NCBI GenBank assembly: GCA_009779895.1
Contig: WRBB01000001.1
Span: 186,001 to 250,000, forward strand
Reading direction: 5' to 3'
Source of the DNA: Lachnospiraceae bacterium
Lineage (GTDB): Bacteria > Bacillota > Clostridia > Lachnospirales > Lachnospiraceae
DNA: 64,000 nt
Numbering within the stretch: position 1 is the stretch's first letter; the number at the start of each line of letters is the position of its first letter. Below, in pieces: positions 1 through 8,974 of the stretch. A model generated the notes under the pieces. It did no database searches, was not told the DNA's origin, and saw nothing but the letters and a program-made list of their open reading frames with translations. Both the position numbers and the translations under genes were made by a program.

Positions 1-2
1 TC

Positions 3-911
3 TCAAAGGAATTGGGTTATATGCCAAATAAGGCGGGACGCGCGATGGCGATGGCGAAAAGGAATTTGAAGATTGGTGTTATTGTACAAGCCGTGGAAAC
101 ACCTTTCATTCAAGATGTTGTTGCGGGAATTGAAGATGCGAAGTTGAAAGTGGAAAGCCTAGGGGGTACTGTGGATATTTTTCAAACACCCGGTATCAAT
201 GCGAATACAACGATTGAGATTATGGAGACATTAAAACGCAAAGGATATCATGCCATTGCTCTAATGCCCTCTGAGAGCAAGGAGCTTGCTTTGGCGATGC
301 GGTGTTTTGTGAAAGAGTATAAAATACCAATTGTTACATTTAATAGTGATTTGGAAAATACGGGGCGTTTGTGTTTCATCGGGCAAAACGGTATACGCAG
401 TGGTCGGACGACAGCACGTCTTATGGGGGATATCATAGGAAATCAGGGTAAGGTTTTGGTGGTTTCCGGGGAATCTACAAATAATTCTTTGAATACACGG
501 GTAGAGGGATTTGAAGCAGAAATCAAAAAGAATCATCCAAATGTTATCCTGTTAGAACCACAGTATGCAAATGATCAAAATGAGTTGTCACGAGAAATTA
601 CAGAAAAGATTTTGGATGGGCATCCGGATATTCGAGGGATATATATTGTAGGTTATGGTGGAAAAGGAGTGTGCGATTGTTTGATTGCACGTAAAATAGA
701 AAAAAAAATAAAAGTAATTGCCCATGATTTGATTGAAGAAAATATTCGGTATTTGGAAAAGGATTGTATTGATTATTTGATTGGTCAAGATCCCTTTGTA
801 CAAGGGTATGAGCCGACAATGCTTTTATATCGCTTGCTTTTTGAGAGCGTTAGTCCCAAGTCACCCTATCGTTATACAGACATTTTGATTAAAACAAAAT
901 ATAATATTTAG
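3..911 (+). CDS. LacI-family transcriptional regulator, 5' end outside window
   Basis: The reading frame is open from the first bases, and its first residues (KELGYMPNKA) match the end of a LacI DNA-binding head (compare AAEMGYVPK in the complete regulator at 11260). The helix-turn-helix therefore lies outside the window and the TTG at 12 is not a real start. The rest is a periplasmic-binding-protein-like sensor domain of about 290 residues (IGVIVQAVETPF, then ALMPSESKE and TFNSD strands). The last residues (YTDILIKTKYNI) nearly repeat the end of the 11260 regulator, so the two are paralogues. It sits directly upstream of the inositol operon and is a good candidate for the factor that binds the palindrome at 997-1022. 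The ligand is inferred, from context, to be an inositol or an inosose. Confidence 0.85.
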   Translation, partial: SKELGYMPNKAGRAMAMAKRNLKIGVIVQAVETPFIQDVVAGIEDAKLKVESLGGTVDIFQTPGINANTTIEIMETLKRKGYHAIALMPSESKELALAMRCFVKEYKIPIVTFNSDLENTGRLCFIGQNGIRSGRTTARLMGDIIGNQGKVLVVSGESTNNSLNTRVEGFEAEIKKNHPNVILLEPQYANDQNELSREITEKILDGHPDIRGIYIVGYGGKGVCDCLIARKIEKKIKVIAHDLIEENIRYLEKDCIDYLIGQDPFVQGYEPTMLLYRLLFESVSPKSPYRYTDILIKTKYNI

Positions 912-925
912 TATAAAATATATAA

Positions 926-985
926 AAACCCATCATTTGGTGAAATCTGTTTAGTGGATTAAGCTAAAAAGATGGGTTTGTTTTT
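926..985 (+). terminator. Intrinsic terminator of the upstream LacI gene
   Basis: AAACCCATC (926-934) pairs exactly with GATGGGTTT (971-979), followed by GTTTTT. The loop is long (36 nt). It separates the regulator from the inositol operon. Confidence 0.65.
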
Positions 986-996
986 GGTTATTTCGC

Positions 997-1022
997 CACT
1001 TGTGCCCACGTGGGCACAAGTG
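997..1022 (+). promoter_or_regulatory. 26-bp perfect palindromic operator
   Basis: CACTTGTGCCCAC (997-1009) is followed immediately by its exact reverse complement GTGGGCACAAGTG (1010-1022). The centre has the CG step typical of LacI/GalR-family operators. The -35 element lies inside the left arm, so a bound repressor would block polymerase. This is the only strong control site upstream of iolO. Confidence 0.85.
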
Positions 1023-1029
1023 TTATAAT
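1000..1029 (+). promoter_or_regulatory. Promoter of the iolO-iolG operon
   Basis: TTGTGC (1000-1005) and TATAAT (1024-1029) are 18 bp apart. The -35 box and most of the spacer are within the palindrome. Transcription would begin near 1036, which favours the start codon at 1077 over the ATG at 1047. Confidence 0.75.
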
Positions 1030-1076
1030 CTACGAAACAAAGGAAAATGAAAAACAAATTAACACTGAGGTTGATT

Positions 1077-1886
1077 ATGAAAAAATATGCTTTGTCTAGT
1101 GCAGATTTTGCACCGAAGTCGGCACCGATTCTGTTGCAAGGTAGCGTTCAAGATAATATAAAAAAAGCGGCGGAATTGGGTTATCAAGGTCTTGAAGTTC
1201 ATATGCGGGAAACTACGATTTTAAATTATGATGAATTGATTAGAGTGTCTGATGGCCATGGTGTTAAAATTTCGGCGATCGTAACGGGGCGTTTGCACAC
1301 GCAAGGTGGCGTAAGTTTATTAGATGATAGACCTTACATAATCAAAGCAGCAATGGAGGGTATGGGCTCCTATATAGAGATGGCTTCGAAGTTAAAAACA
1401 GATTTAATAATCGGTTGGATAAAAGGAAATGTTCCGGAAAGCGGATGTCGAGCGTATTACATGGAGCGTTTGGCAAATAATCTCAGAGTTCTTTCCGATC
1501 AAGCGGCTGCGCAGGGTGTGAGAATGATGTTAGAGGTGATTAATCGTTATGAAGTAAATGTATTTACTACGGTAAAAGAGACGTTGGATTTTCTTGTAAA
1601 ATGGAATATTCCAAATGTTTATGTTCATTTGGATACGTTCCACATGAATATTGATGAAGCAAATCCTTTGGAAGCAATTCGTATGTGTGGTGAAAAATTG
1701 GCATACTTCCATATTGCGGATAATACACGTTGTTATCCGGGGAGTGGAACGCTTGATTTTAAAAGTTATTTAGATGTGTTAAAGGAAATAGCATATAAGG
1801 GATATATTTCGGTAGAGTGTTTGCCGGAGCCTGATGGTGAAACAGCAGCAAAAAAAGCACTGGCTCATTTGCATAAATGTGGATAG
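1077..1886 (+). CDS. iolO: IolO-like 5-keto-L-gluconate epimerase (TIM-barrel sugar isomerase family)
   Basis: A protein of about 269 residues of the xylose-isomerase-like TIM-barrel family. It strongly recalls Thermotoga maritima TM0416 (IolO), which epimerises 5-keto-L-gluconate to D-tagaturonate. Shared stretches are ELGYQGLEVHMRE near the N-terminus, EVINRYEVNVF mid-protein, HLDTFHMNIDEANP (metal-site Asp/His) and YISVECLPEPDG at the end. Metal-binding Glu, Asp, His and Glu residues occur in the usual order. The start at 1077 is preceded by GAGG six bases upstream; an ATG at 1047 is possible but lies only about 10 nt from the predicted transcript start. It is first in the inositol operon; iolM and iolN downstream support the pathway. 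The alternative, another sugar-phosphate isomerase, is less likely. Confidence 0.78.
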   Translation: MKKYALSSADFAPKSAPILLQGSVQDNIKKAAELGYQGLEVHMRETTILNYDELIRVSDGHGVKISAIVTGRLHTQGGVSLLDDRPYIIKAAMEGMGSYIEMASKLKTDLIIGWIKGNVPESGCRAYYMERLANNLRVLSDQAAAQGVRMMLEVINRYEVNVFTTVKETLDFLVKWNIPNVYVHLDTFHMNIDEANPLEAIRMCGEKLAYFHIADNTRCYPGSGTLDFKSYLDVLKEIAYKGYISVECLPEPDGETAAKKALAHLHKCG

Positions 1887-1903
1887 AGAAAGAGGTGAAA
1901 GGT

Positions 1904-2731
1904 ATGAAATTGGGATTTAATGAAGCGACATGTATGAAAAAATCAAGTTTGGAATTGGATCTTCGGTTATGTGAGAAATATGAGTATACCTATATCGAGA
2001 TACGTTTGGATATGCTAAAGACCTATTTGGAAAAAAATACGGTAGGTGATTTGCAAAAGTTTTTTGCATCAAGTCAATTAAAACCCTATGCGTTTAATTC
2101 AATCGAAGATATCAATTTTTGCACAGCAGATAAATGGGCAGAGGTAGTAGACTTATTTCAATTTGCTTGTGAAATATCTCAGGCAATTGATAACCCATAT
2201 TTGGTTGTTGTTCCTACGATGGGTGCGGATATGCATTTGAAAACAAAAGAAGATATTTTTGCAGATAGTGTAGAGGCATTGCATAAATTGGCGGAGATTG
2301 CGGCTCCTTATCAAGTGGGATTGGCTTTTGAACCAATTGGGGATCCGCGTTGGTGTGTACGAAGTCTTGCGCAGGCATTGGAAATTGTCAGGGCGGTAGA
2401 TCGTGAAGAGGTAGGTTTGGCATTGGATGCTTTTAACTTATATTTATTTAATAAGCTGGAAGATATCAATTCTATAGATGATGTACCACTGGAAAAATTG
2501 TTTGTTTATCATATAGATGATTGCGAAGATTTGCCCCTTGAAATTTTGGATCACTGTCATCGTTTGTATCCGGGAGATGGTGTTATGCCTTTGGAAGAAA
2601 TCAGTAGAAAATTAAAGGCGAAAGGATATGATGCAATATGTTCTGTGGAATTATTTAGACCGGCTTATTGGGCCATTGACCCGGAAGAGGTTATAAGGAC
2701 GGCTGCGAAGAAAACGCAAACGTTTTTGTAA
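1904..2731 (+). CDS. iolI: IolI-like 2-keto-myo-inositol (inosose) isomerase
   Basis: 275 residues, TIM-barrel, closely resembling Bacillus subtilis IolI, which interconverts inososes. The N-terminus MKLGFNEATCMKKS with LDLRLCEKYEYTYIEIR matches the IolI pattern, as do LFVYHIDDCEDLP and CSVELFRPAYW near the C-terminus, which carry metal-binding residues. The ATG at 1904 has AGAGGTGAAAGG just upstream; an in-frame ATG at 1877 would overlap iolO by 10 bp but adds residues absent from the family. It would equilibrate 2-keto-myo-inositol with other inososes for IolM or for the IolE/IolD branch. Operon spacing to iolO is 17 bp. Confidence 0.82.
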   Translation: MKLGFNEATCMKKSSLELDLRLCEKYEYTYIEIRLDMLKTYLEKNTVGDLQKFFASSQLKPYAFNSIEDINFCTADKWAEVVDLFQFACEISQAIDNPYLVVVPTMGADMHLKTKEDIFADSVEALHKLAEIAAPYQVGLAFEPIGDPRWCVRSLAQALEIVRAVDREEVGLALDAFNLYLFNKLEDINSIDDVPLEKLFVYHIDDCEDLPLEILDHCHRLYPGDGVMPLEEISRKLKAKGYDAICSVELFRPAYWAIDPEEVIRTAAKKTQTFL

Positions 2732-2770
2732 TACAACTGAAAAACAATTTAAAAGAAGAGGAGAAAAGGT

Positions 2771-3931
2771 ATGAAGAAAAAGATTTTGGCACTTATAATA
2801 TCAACAGTTATGGTCGCTTCCTTCGTAATTGGTTGTGGTGGGAATGGCACTACAGGTACCGAGACTTCAGATGCAGTCGTTGTAGATACAGCTGATATAA
2901 ATGAAGATGATGCAAATGGTGTGCAAGAAACAGATGAAAGAGATATTTCAGATATTAGAATTGGTGTTTCAATTGGACATACACAAGAAGAACGTTGGCA
3001 ACGGGAAATTGAAATGTTCCGTGCATTTGCAGATGAATATGGATTTGAATTATTGGTACAATCTGCGGAAAATGATGTGCAAAATCAGATTGCGCAAAGC
3101 GAAAATTTAATTGTGCAGGGCATCGATGTACTTATTTTGCAATCAATTGATGCGGATGCAGTTTCTCCAATTATTGAGACCGCTCATGCCGAGGGGGTCC
3201 CGGTAATTTCTTATGACCGTTTTGCTATGAATTGCGCAGTTGATTTTTATATTACGTTTGATTCATTTGACGTTGGTGCCATACAAGCGCAGTTTGTAGT
3301 GGATATGGTCTCAAGTGGAAACTTTATTTGGCTGAAAGGTAGTCCGGATGATAATAATGCGCATTTGGTAGCAGATGGGCAAAGAAGTGTATTACAACCT
3401 CTAATTGATAGTGGTGACATTCATATTGTGATGGAACAATGGTGTATCGGTTGGGATCCGATGGAAGCTTTGCAGCATACGGAAAATGCTTTGACAGCAA
3501 TGAATAATGATGTACAAGCAGTAATTGCATCCAATGATGGTACGGCCGGTGGTGCAATTCAAGCTTTGAGTGCAGCAGGATTAAATATACCAATCGCTGG
3601 TCAAGATGCTGATTTGGCGGCATGTCAAAGAATTGTGGAAGGAACGCAAACCGGAACTGTGTATAAACCATTATGGAAATTGAATCGTGCGGCTATGGAA
3701 TTGGCAGTTGCCCTTGCACTAGGAGAAGATCCAATGACTTCAGTTGATTTAAGTTTAGGTGAGTGGACGACATTATATAATGGGTATGGTGATATACCAA
3801 CCTTTAATATCGAAGTTACTCCAATTGATGTAAGTAATATTTATGAAATTTTGATTGTGCAGGAACAATTCCATTCGCTGGAAGATGTGTTTCGAAATGT
3901 GCCAAGAGAAGAGTGGCCCGGTAATAATTAA
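2771..3931 (+). CDS. Sugar ABC transporter substrate-binding lipoprotein (XylF/RbsB type), probable inositol binding
   Basis: 386 residues. A lipoprotein signal peptide ends in VIGC, followed by a Gly/Thr/Asp-rich linker to about residue 60. The periplasmic-binding domain (IRIGVSIGHTQEERW, VDVLILQSIDADAV-like strands, SYDRFAMNCAVDFYI, IASNDGTAGGAI, IAGQDADLAACQ) is of the xylose-binding XylF type. It is secreted and anchored outside the membrane and delivers substrate to the ATPase/permease pair that follows. Being embedded among iol genes, it most likely binds an inositol, as CUT2-type inositol importers do in other bacteria. The exact ligand is inferred from context. A GAGGAG ribosome site sits 8 bases before the ATG. 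Confidence 0.85.
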   Translation: MKKKILALIISTVMVASFVIGCGGNGTTGTETSDAVVVDTADINEDDANGVQETDERDISDIRIGVSIGHTQEERWQREIEMFRAFADEYGFELLVQSAENDVQNQIAQSENLIVQGIDVLILQSIDADAVSPIIETAHAEGVPVISYDRFAMNCAVDFYITFDSFDVGAIQAQFVVDMVSSGNFIWLKGSPDDNNAHLVADGQRSVLQPLIDSGDIHIVMEQWCIGWDPMEALQHTENALTAMNNDVQAVIASNDGTAGGAIQALSAAGLNIPIAGQDADLAACQRIVEGTQTGTVYKPLWKLNRAAMELAVALALGEDPMTSVDLSLGEWTTLYNGYGDIPTFNIEVTPIDVSNIYEILIVQEQFHSLEDVFRNVPREEWPGNN

Positions 3932-3940
3932 ATTTGAGTG

Positions 3941-3979
3941 CGGGAGCCGGTGGGAAATATGCAAAGGCTCCCGGTTTTT
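3941..3979 (+). terminator. Terminator-like hairpin between binding-protein and ATPase genes
   Basis: CGGGAGCC (3941-3948) pairs with GGCTCCCG (3966-3973), followed by GTTTTT. It lies just before the ribosome site of the ATPase gene. The likely effect is partial termination or 3'-end protection, so that more binding protein is made than ATPase. The second importer operon has a comparable structure at 49370-49404. Confidence 0.65.
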
Positions 3980-3996
3980 CTGAAGGAGGCAGAACC

Positions 3997-5574
3997 ATGC
4001 ATCAAGAAGATTTTATTCTCCAAATGCGAAATGTAACGAAAAAATTTCCGGGCGTGATTGCTTTGTCTGATATAAATTTGGATATTTCAAGGGGAAAGGT
4101 CCATGCGATTGTGGGTGAAAATGGTGCAGGAAAATCAACATTAATTAAGATTATCAGTGCGGTATATCCCTATGGGCAGTATGATGGAGAATATATTTAT
4201 AATGGAAAAGAGTTGAAATTACATGGGATTAGAGATGCGGATAAAGCGGGGATTGCCTGTATTCACCAAGAGTTAAATTTGGTTATGGATATGAGTGTGA
4301 TGGAAAATATATTTTTAAATGAAAAACCTACGAAATACGGTTTTATTGATTTTGATCAAATGTATGCAGAAACAGAGGTATTGCTGAAGCAAATAGGTAT
4401 GGATGGTTTGATTAATCCGGAAGAAAAGATAAGAAATTTAGGAATTGGTCAAAAACAGATGGTAGAAATTGCAAGGGCATTGGCCAAAGAGGTAGCGTTT
4501 CTGGTTTTGGATGAACCAACTGCCGCACTTACAGAAGCGGAAGTGGACATTTTGCTTGGTATCGTAGAAATGTTAAGAAATAAGGGCGTGACTTGTGTAT
4601 ATATTTCTCATAGATTAGATGAAGTTATGCGTATTTCAGATGAGATTACGGTTTTGCGGGATGGTGAAAAAATTGAAACAAGAAAAAGAGCTGATATGAG
4701 TAAAGATAATATGATTCAGCTTATGGTGGGTCGTGCTCTTTCAAACTTATTTCCAAGAGTAGTTCATACACGAGGGGAAAAAGTTTTTGAAGTGCGTAAT
4801 TACTCTGTTTCTCATCCGGATATTTCGGGTAAGAAACTCATTGACAATGTATCTTTTGATGTATTTCAAGGTGAAGTGTTAGGTTTTAGCGGATTGATGG
4901 GAGCAGGACGAACGGAGTTATTTACTGCAATTTATGGTGCGTTTCGTGAAAAAGGAAAAGGGGAGGTTTATTTAAAAGGTGTGCCATTTAAAGTAAAAAG
5001 TGTGACAGAGGCACTAGAGCAAGGCTATGTTATTATTAGCGAAGATCGCAAACGATATGGCTTGAATTTGCGGATGGATATTAAGGAGAATACAACGTTG
5101 GCTGCATTGCGTAAAATAAGCTCTCGCTTAGGCTTTTTAAATGAGGATGAAGAAGTAAAGGTGACGCGTGCGTATATAGAAAGTATTCGAATTGTAACAC
5201 CCGGAGTTGATACTTGCGTTGCAAATTTAAGTGGTGGAAACCAGCAAAAAGTTGTTTTGGCAAAGGCTTTGTTTTGCGAACCTAAAATTGTTATTTTTGA
5301 TGAGCCAACCAGAGGCATTGATGTAGGTGCAAAATATGAAATTTATAAACTAATTAATGATTTGGTTGACAAAGGTGTTGCGGTTGTGATGATTTCTTCG
5401 GAAATGGAAGAAATATTAGGCATGAGTGATCGGGTGTTGGTTATGGCTGATGGTAGAATTACAGGTGAATTTGACATTTCTGAAGCAAATCAAGAAGTTT
5501 TGATGACAGCATCTGTTCCAGGTGGAAGTGGCGATGCCTTGGAGCGATCAAAATATAAATTAGAAGAGAGGTAG
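3997..5574 (+). CDS. Sugar ABC transporter ATP-binding protein (RbsA/XylG/MglA type)
   Basis: 525 residues with two ABC modules in tandem, as usual for CUT2 sugar importers. The first has Walker A GENGAGKST, signature region LGIGQKQMVEIARAL and Walker B FLVLDEPTAAL. The second has the degenerate Walker A typical of this family (GLMGAGRTEL), signature LSGGNQQKVVLAKAL and Walker B IVIFDEPTRGID. It is cytoplasmic and energises import with the permease at 5575. GGAGG lies 8 bases before the ATG at 3997; an upstream in-frame TTG at 3934 would place the intergenic hairpin inside the gene and is rejected. Substrate is inferred to be inositol. Confidence 0.9.
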   Translation: MHQEDFILQMRNVTKKFPGVIALSDINLDISRGKVHAIVGENGAGKSTLIKIISAVYPYGQYDGEYIYNGKELKLHGIRDADKAGIACIHQELNLVMDMSVMENIFLNEKPTKYGFIDFDQMYAETEVLLKQIGMDGLINPEEKIRNLGIGQKQMVEIARALAKEVAFLVLDEPTAALTEAEVDILLGIVEMLRNKGVTCVYISHRLDEVMRISDEITVLRDGEKIETRKRADMSKDNMIQLMVGRALSNLFPRVVHTRGEKVFEVRNYSVSHPDISGKKLIDNVSFDVFQGEVLGFSGLMGAGRTELFTAIYGAFREKGKGEVYLKGVPFKVKSVTEALEQGYVIISEDRKRYGLNLRMDIKENTTLAALRKISSRLGFLNEDEEVKVTRAYIESIRIVTPGVDTCVANLSGGNQQKVVLAKALFCEPKIVIFDEPTRGIDVGAKYEIYKLINDLVDKGVAVVMISSEMEEILGMSDRVLVMADGRITGEFDISEANQEVLMTASVPGGSGDALERSKYKLEER

Positions 5575-6756
5575 GTGGAATCGTTGGCAAACAAACAATA
5601 TATGCGGACGAAGAAAATTGATATTCGTGCTTTTACCATGATTGCGATTTTAATTTTGCTTTGGCTCGTGTTTACATTTTTTACAAGTGATCATTTTAGG
5701 AGTCTGGAAAATTCATTTATTTCACCACGTAATATTTCTAACTTAGCGCGCCAGATGGCGATCGTTGGCATTATGGCGAGCAGTATGACCTTGGTAATTG
5801 TTTCAGGCGGAATTGATCTTTCGGCAGGAACGGTAGCGGGTTTCATAGGGTGTTTGGTGGCGGCACTTCAGGTGCTGGTAGGTCTGCCAACGCCGGTTGT
5901 AATCGGGATTGCATTGGTAACAGGGGTGGTTGTTTATTTGATACAAGGTTATATCATTGCTTATGCAGGATTGGTTGCATTTATTGTTACGCTAGGAGGG
6001 CAATTGCTGTTTCGAGGGTTAATTTTAGCCGTCACCGGTGGACGAACAATCGCACCATTAAATGAGTCTTTGGTGTATTTTGGACAAGCGCATATAAGCG
6101 AAATGGTTGGTTTGGTGATTGGTATCGTGGTGTCTGTTGTACTGTTGTTGAATGAAATACAAAAGCGTAGGAACAAACAAAAACATGGAACCCTTGCGGA
6201 AGGGATTCATATGATGTTGATTCGTTGGGGTGTGGCGGCAGCAATCATCATGATAGCGATTATTGTTATGAATCATTTTAGGGGTGTGCCGGTGCCGGTA
6301 TTGATTATGGGGATTATTGTTGTGATTCTCACATTAATTGCACAGCGAACGTCTTTTGGTCGTAGTATTTATGCCATTGGTGGAAATTTGGATGCAGCCC
6401 GTTATTCCGGTATTCATGTACGCAAAAATATGGTTATGGTGTATATGATCCATGGTGTTGCCGTAGCGGTTGCAGGTATGTTATTGGCGGCACGGTTAAA
6501 TGCCAGTCCAACAACGGCAGCAAATATGAATCTTGAATTGGATGCCATTGCCGGTGCGGTCATTGGCGGAACAAGCATGAGCGGTGGTGTTGGCAAAGTG
6601 GCAGGTGCGATTTTAGGTGCGCTGATTATGGCAACTTTGGACAATGGTATGAGTATGCTGAATATGGATGCTTATTGGCAGTTTATAGTAAAAGGTATTA
6701 TTTTGGTCGCAGCAGTGTGGCTAGATGTATATACAAGAAGAAAAGACAAAAAATAA
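5575..6756 (+). CDS. Sugar ABC transporter permease (RbsC/XylH type)
   Basis: Up to 393 residues, a polytopic membrane protein with about 10 hydrophobic segments, including FTMIAILILLWLVFTFF and the family stretch VSGGIDLSAGTVAGF that contacts the ATPase. VTLGGQLLFRGLI and FGRSIYAIGGNLDAARYSGI are also typical. The central loop (EIQKRRNKQKHGT) is longer than in RbsC and resembles XylH. The GTG at 5575 follows the ATPase stop codon directly; a TTG at 5584, better spaced behind GAGGTAGGTGG, may be the true start. It forms the membrane channel for the presumed inositol importer. Confidence 0.88.
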   Translation: MESLANKQYMRTKKIDIRAFTMIAILILLWLVFTFFTSDHFRSLENSFISPRNISNLARQMAIVGIMASSMTLVIVSGGIDLSAGTVAGFIGCLVAALQVLVGLPTPVVIGIALVTGVVVYLIQGYIIAYAGLVAFIVTLGGQLLFRGLILAVTGGRTIAPLNESLVYFGQAHISEMVGLVIGIVVSVVLLLNEIQKRRNKQKHGTLAEGIHMMLIRWGVAAAIIMIAIIVMNHFRGVPVPVLIMGIIVVILTLIAQRTSFGRSIYAIGGNLDAARYSGIHVRKNMVMVYMIHGVAVAVAGMLLAARLNASPTTAANMNLELDAIAGAVIGGTSMSGGVGKVAGAILGALIMATLDNGMSMLNMDAYWQFIVKGIILVAAVWLDVYTRRKDKK

Positions 6757-6772
6757 GTGTGGAGGAAAGACG

Positions 6773-7960
6773 ATGAGAGCTTTTTATGTAGAAGCAAACT
6801 TTGTACCAAAGCCGGGTTATAAGCTGTCACAGCGGGAAGAAAGCAGCGGTAGATCGGCGCGGGGCAATTCCATTTGGAAAGATATAAAAGGGGCAGTTAC
6901 GGATAGGCCTACGCCGGTGCCAAAAGCAGATGAAGTGCTATTAAAAATCGGTGCAGCGGGTATATGTGGTACAGATGCCCATTTGCTCTTTCAAGATGAA
7001 GATGGATATACCAAATATGATGGGCATAGTAAATATCCGATTATCACCGGTCATGAGTTTTCCGGAGAAATTTTAGAAGTTGGCAAAGAGGTACAGCAAA
7101 ATTTGAAAATCGGTGATTTGGTTAGCGTGGAGTCTATGAATTGGTGCGGGGCGTGTGATGCTTGTCGCATGGGCATGTTTAACCAGTGTCAATGCTTAGA
7201 AGAGCCAGGCTTAACCTTTGATGGCGGTTTTGCGGAATATGCAGTGATAAAAGGGAAATACTGTTATTTGTTGAATGACATTGTGGATTATTATGGGGAT
7301 AAGATGACAGCTTTTGAAATGGGAGCCATGATTGAACCTGTAGGGGTTGCATACAACGGGTTATTTGTACGAGGTGGTGGTATTCGCCCCGGTGGCCATG
7401 TGGTGGTATTTGGGGCAGGTCCAATTGGATTGGCAGCCATTGCACTGATGAAAACCAGTGGTGCCGGAAAGTTAATCTGTTTTGAGACAACAGCGGAGCG
7501 TCGCCAATTGGCAAAAGATTGTGGTGCGGATTATGTTTATGATCCCATCCAACTTTCTGAAGATGGTAGAGATGCATCAGAGTTATTGATGGAAATTACC
7601 AAAGGCAGAGGTATTGCTTTATTTGCAGAATGTTCCGGTGCAACCAATGCAACTTATCCGGTAATGGCAGGTGCTTTGGCCATTGGCGGAAAGACAGTTC
7701 AAATCGGACATTCGATTGGTAAAACAAGTATAGATTTATATCCATATATGTTTCATGCCGGTAGTATCAGTGGTTCGAATGGCCAATCAGGGCAAGGGAT
7801 ATATAATGATGTAATTGCTTTGATGGCAAGTGGACGGATTGATACACGTAAGATGGTAACCGGGCGTGTGCACTTAGAAGATATAGAAAATGGCCTGATA
7901 CAGGCAGCGAACAGAGTTTCGGGTAAGGTGCTTGTAAGCATGGATTATTTGAGGTTATAG
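6773..7960 (+). CDS. iolM: IolM-like scyllo-inosose (2-keto-inositol) dehydrogenase, Zn-dependent MDR family
   Basis: 395 residues, the length I recall for T. maritima IolM (TM0412), and very similar along its whole length: the N-terminal FVPKPGYKLSQREE, the GNSIWKD region, AAGICGTDAH and GHEFSGEILEVG (catalytic zinc site), CGACDACRMGMFNQC (structural zinc), RGGGIRPGGHVVVFGAGPIG (NAD site) and GSNGQSG. IolM oxidises 2-keto-myo-inositol to a diketo-inositol with NAD. The start at 6773 is preceded by GTGGAGG; an in-frame upstream start at 6725 lies within the permease gene. iolN follows, as in Thermotoga. Database annotation would often call this a threonine or sorbitol dehydrogenase. Confidence 0.82.
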   Translation: MRAFYVEANFVPKPGYKLSQREESSGRSARGNSIWKDIKGAVTDRPTPVPKADEVLLKIGAAGICGTDAHLLFQDEDGYTKYDGHSKYPIITGHEFSGEILEVGKEVQQNLKIGDLVSVESMNWCGACDACRMGMFNQCQCLEEPGLTFDGGFAEYAVIKGKYCYLLNDIVDYYGDKMTAFEMGAMIEPVGVAYNGLFVRGGGIRPGGHVVVFGAGPIGLAAIALMKTSGAGKLICFETTAERRQLAKDCGADYVYDPIQLSEDGRDASELLMEITKGRGIALFAECSGATNATYPVMAGALAIGGKTVQIGHSIGKTSIDLYPYMFHAGSISGSNGQSGQGIYNDVIALMASGRIDTRKMVTGRVHLEDIENGLIQAANRVSGKVLVSMDYLRL

Positions 7961-7984
7961 AAAAAAGATTGAGAGGAAATGAAT

Positions 7985-8947
7985 ATGTCAAAATGGCAAA
8001 TCCCCGCAACCGGCGGAAACATGGAAGCGGCAAATGGAATTTATTATCAAAATATGACAACTTTAGAAGTACAAGCGCGTTTGAAAACCAATGATGTTTT
8101 GTTGTTGCCGGTGGGTTCTACAGAGAATCACGGACCAAGCGCACCATATGGCGAAGATACCTTTTTGGATACTCGTCTTTGTGAACAGGTTGCAAAAGCA
8201 ACGGGTTGTACGGTGGCACAACCGATTTGGTATGGTTCACATCCGTATCATCATTTGGGACAAAAGGGAACCATTATGATTCCGGAAGAAACATTGGTGG
8301 ATTATCTGTGTTATGTATTTGCCGGTTTTTGGAACACCGGTTTTCGTAAGATTATTGTTGTAAACGGGCATGGGCAAGATTATGTAATACCGGCAGCGAT
8401 TCACAAGTTTGGTAAAAAATTTCAAGTGCCCGGTATTATCCTTTATTTACACTTTTGGAATGCAGCCAAAGAACAGTTAGATACAATGGACAAAGGTGGC
8501 CCATATCAAACACCGTTTATTCATGCAGATGAAGTGGAGCAATCTTGGTCACTGGCTCTTTTTCCGGAACTTTGTAAGCAAGCGGATGCTACATCGGCAG
8601 CGGCGGCTCCTTTGTTGCCACCCGGACATATCAATAATTCGGCAGAACGTGGTGTGGGACCAATCAAATGGTACAATGCTTTTGGTTCTTGCGGTATGGA
8701 ATGTGTTTGCCAACCGGAGGGAGTAATCGGTGATGCTTCTTTGGCAGATGCTGAAAAAGCTCGTGTTGGTGTGGAAAGAACTTTGGATTATATGGAAAAA
8801 TTAGTCCATGATATCTTGGAAAAATATCCTGCCGGTACTTTGCCGCCGATTGAAATGATGACACAAAGGAAACGAGAAGATATTGAAGCGGTGATAAAAG
8901 GTCCAAACAAGCCGGGCGGACGTCATATTTATACATTAACCTATTAA
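7985..8947 (+). CDS. iolN: IolN-like 3-dehydro-scyllo-inosose hydrolase (creatininase family)
   Basis: 320 residues of the creatininase/amidohydrolase family. It matches T. maritima IolN (TM0413), which hydrolytically opens the diketo-inositol ring to 5-keto-L-gluconate. Shared features are MSKWQIP at the start, LLPVGSTENHGPSAPYGED (metal-site Glu, His, Asp), IWYGSHPYHHLG, VNGHGQDYVIP, TPFIHADEVEQSWSLALFPE and PEGVIGDASLA. The ATG at 7985 lies 8 bases after GAGAGG and gives the same N-terminus as IolN; an ATG at 7979 is too close to the ribosome site. It is cytoplasmic and directly follows iolM. Confidence 0.85.
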   Translation: MSKWQIPATGGNMEAANGIYYQNMTTLEVQARLKTNDVLLLPVGSTENHGPSAPYGEDTFLDTRLCEQVAKATGCTVAQPIWYGSHPYHHLGQKGTIMIPEETLVDYLCYVFAGFWNTGFRKIIVVNGHGQDYVIPAAIHKFGKKFQVPGIILYLHFWNAAKEQLDTMDKGGPYQTPFIHADEVEQSWSLALFPELCKQADATSAAAAPLLPPGHINNSAERGVGPIKWYNAFGSCGMECVCQPEGVIGDASLADAEKARVGVERTLDYMEKLVHDILEKYPAGTLPPIEMMTQRKREDIEAVIKGPNKPGGRHIYTLTY

Positions 8948-8974
8948 ATATAAGAAGATTCAGGAGGAAAAAAA

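Noticed and set aside
1077..2731. Assigning one of the two TIM-barrel proteins as IolE (inosose dehydratase)
   Set aside because: Both match other family members (IolO and IolI) in their N-termini and metal-site stretches; neither shows the IolE pattern.
3934..3996. TTG start for the first ABC ATPase
   Set aside because: It would place a terminator-like hairpin and the ribosome site inside the coding region; the ATG at 3997 follows GGAGG.
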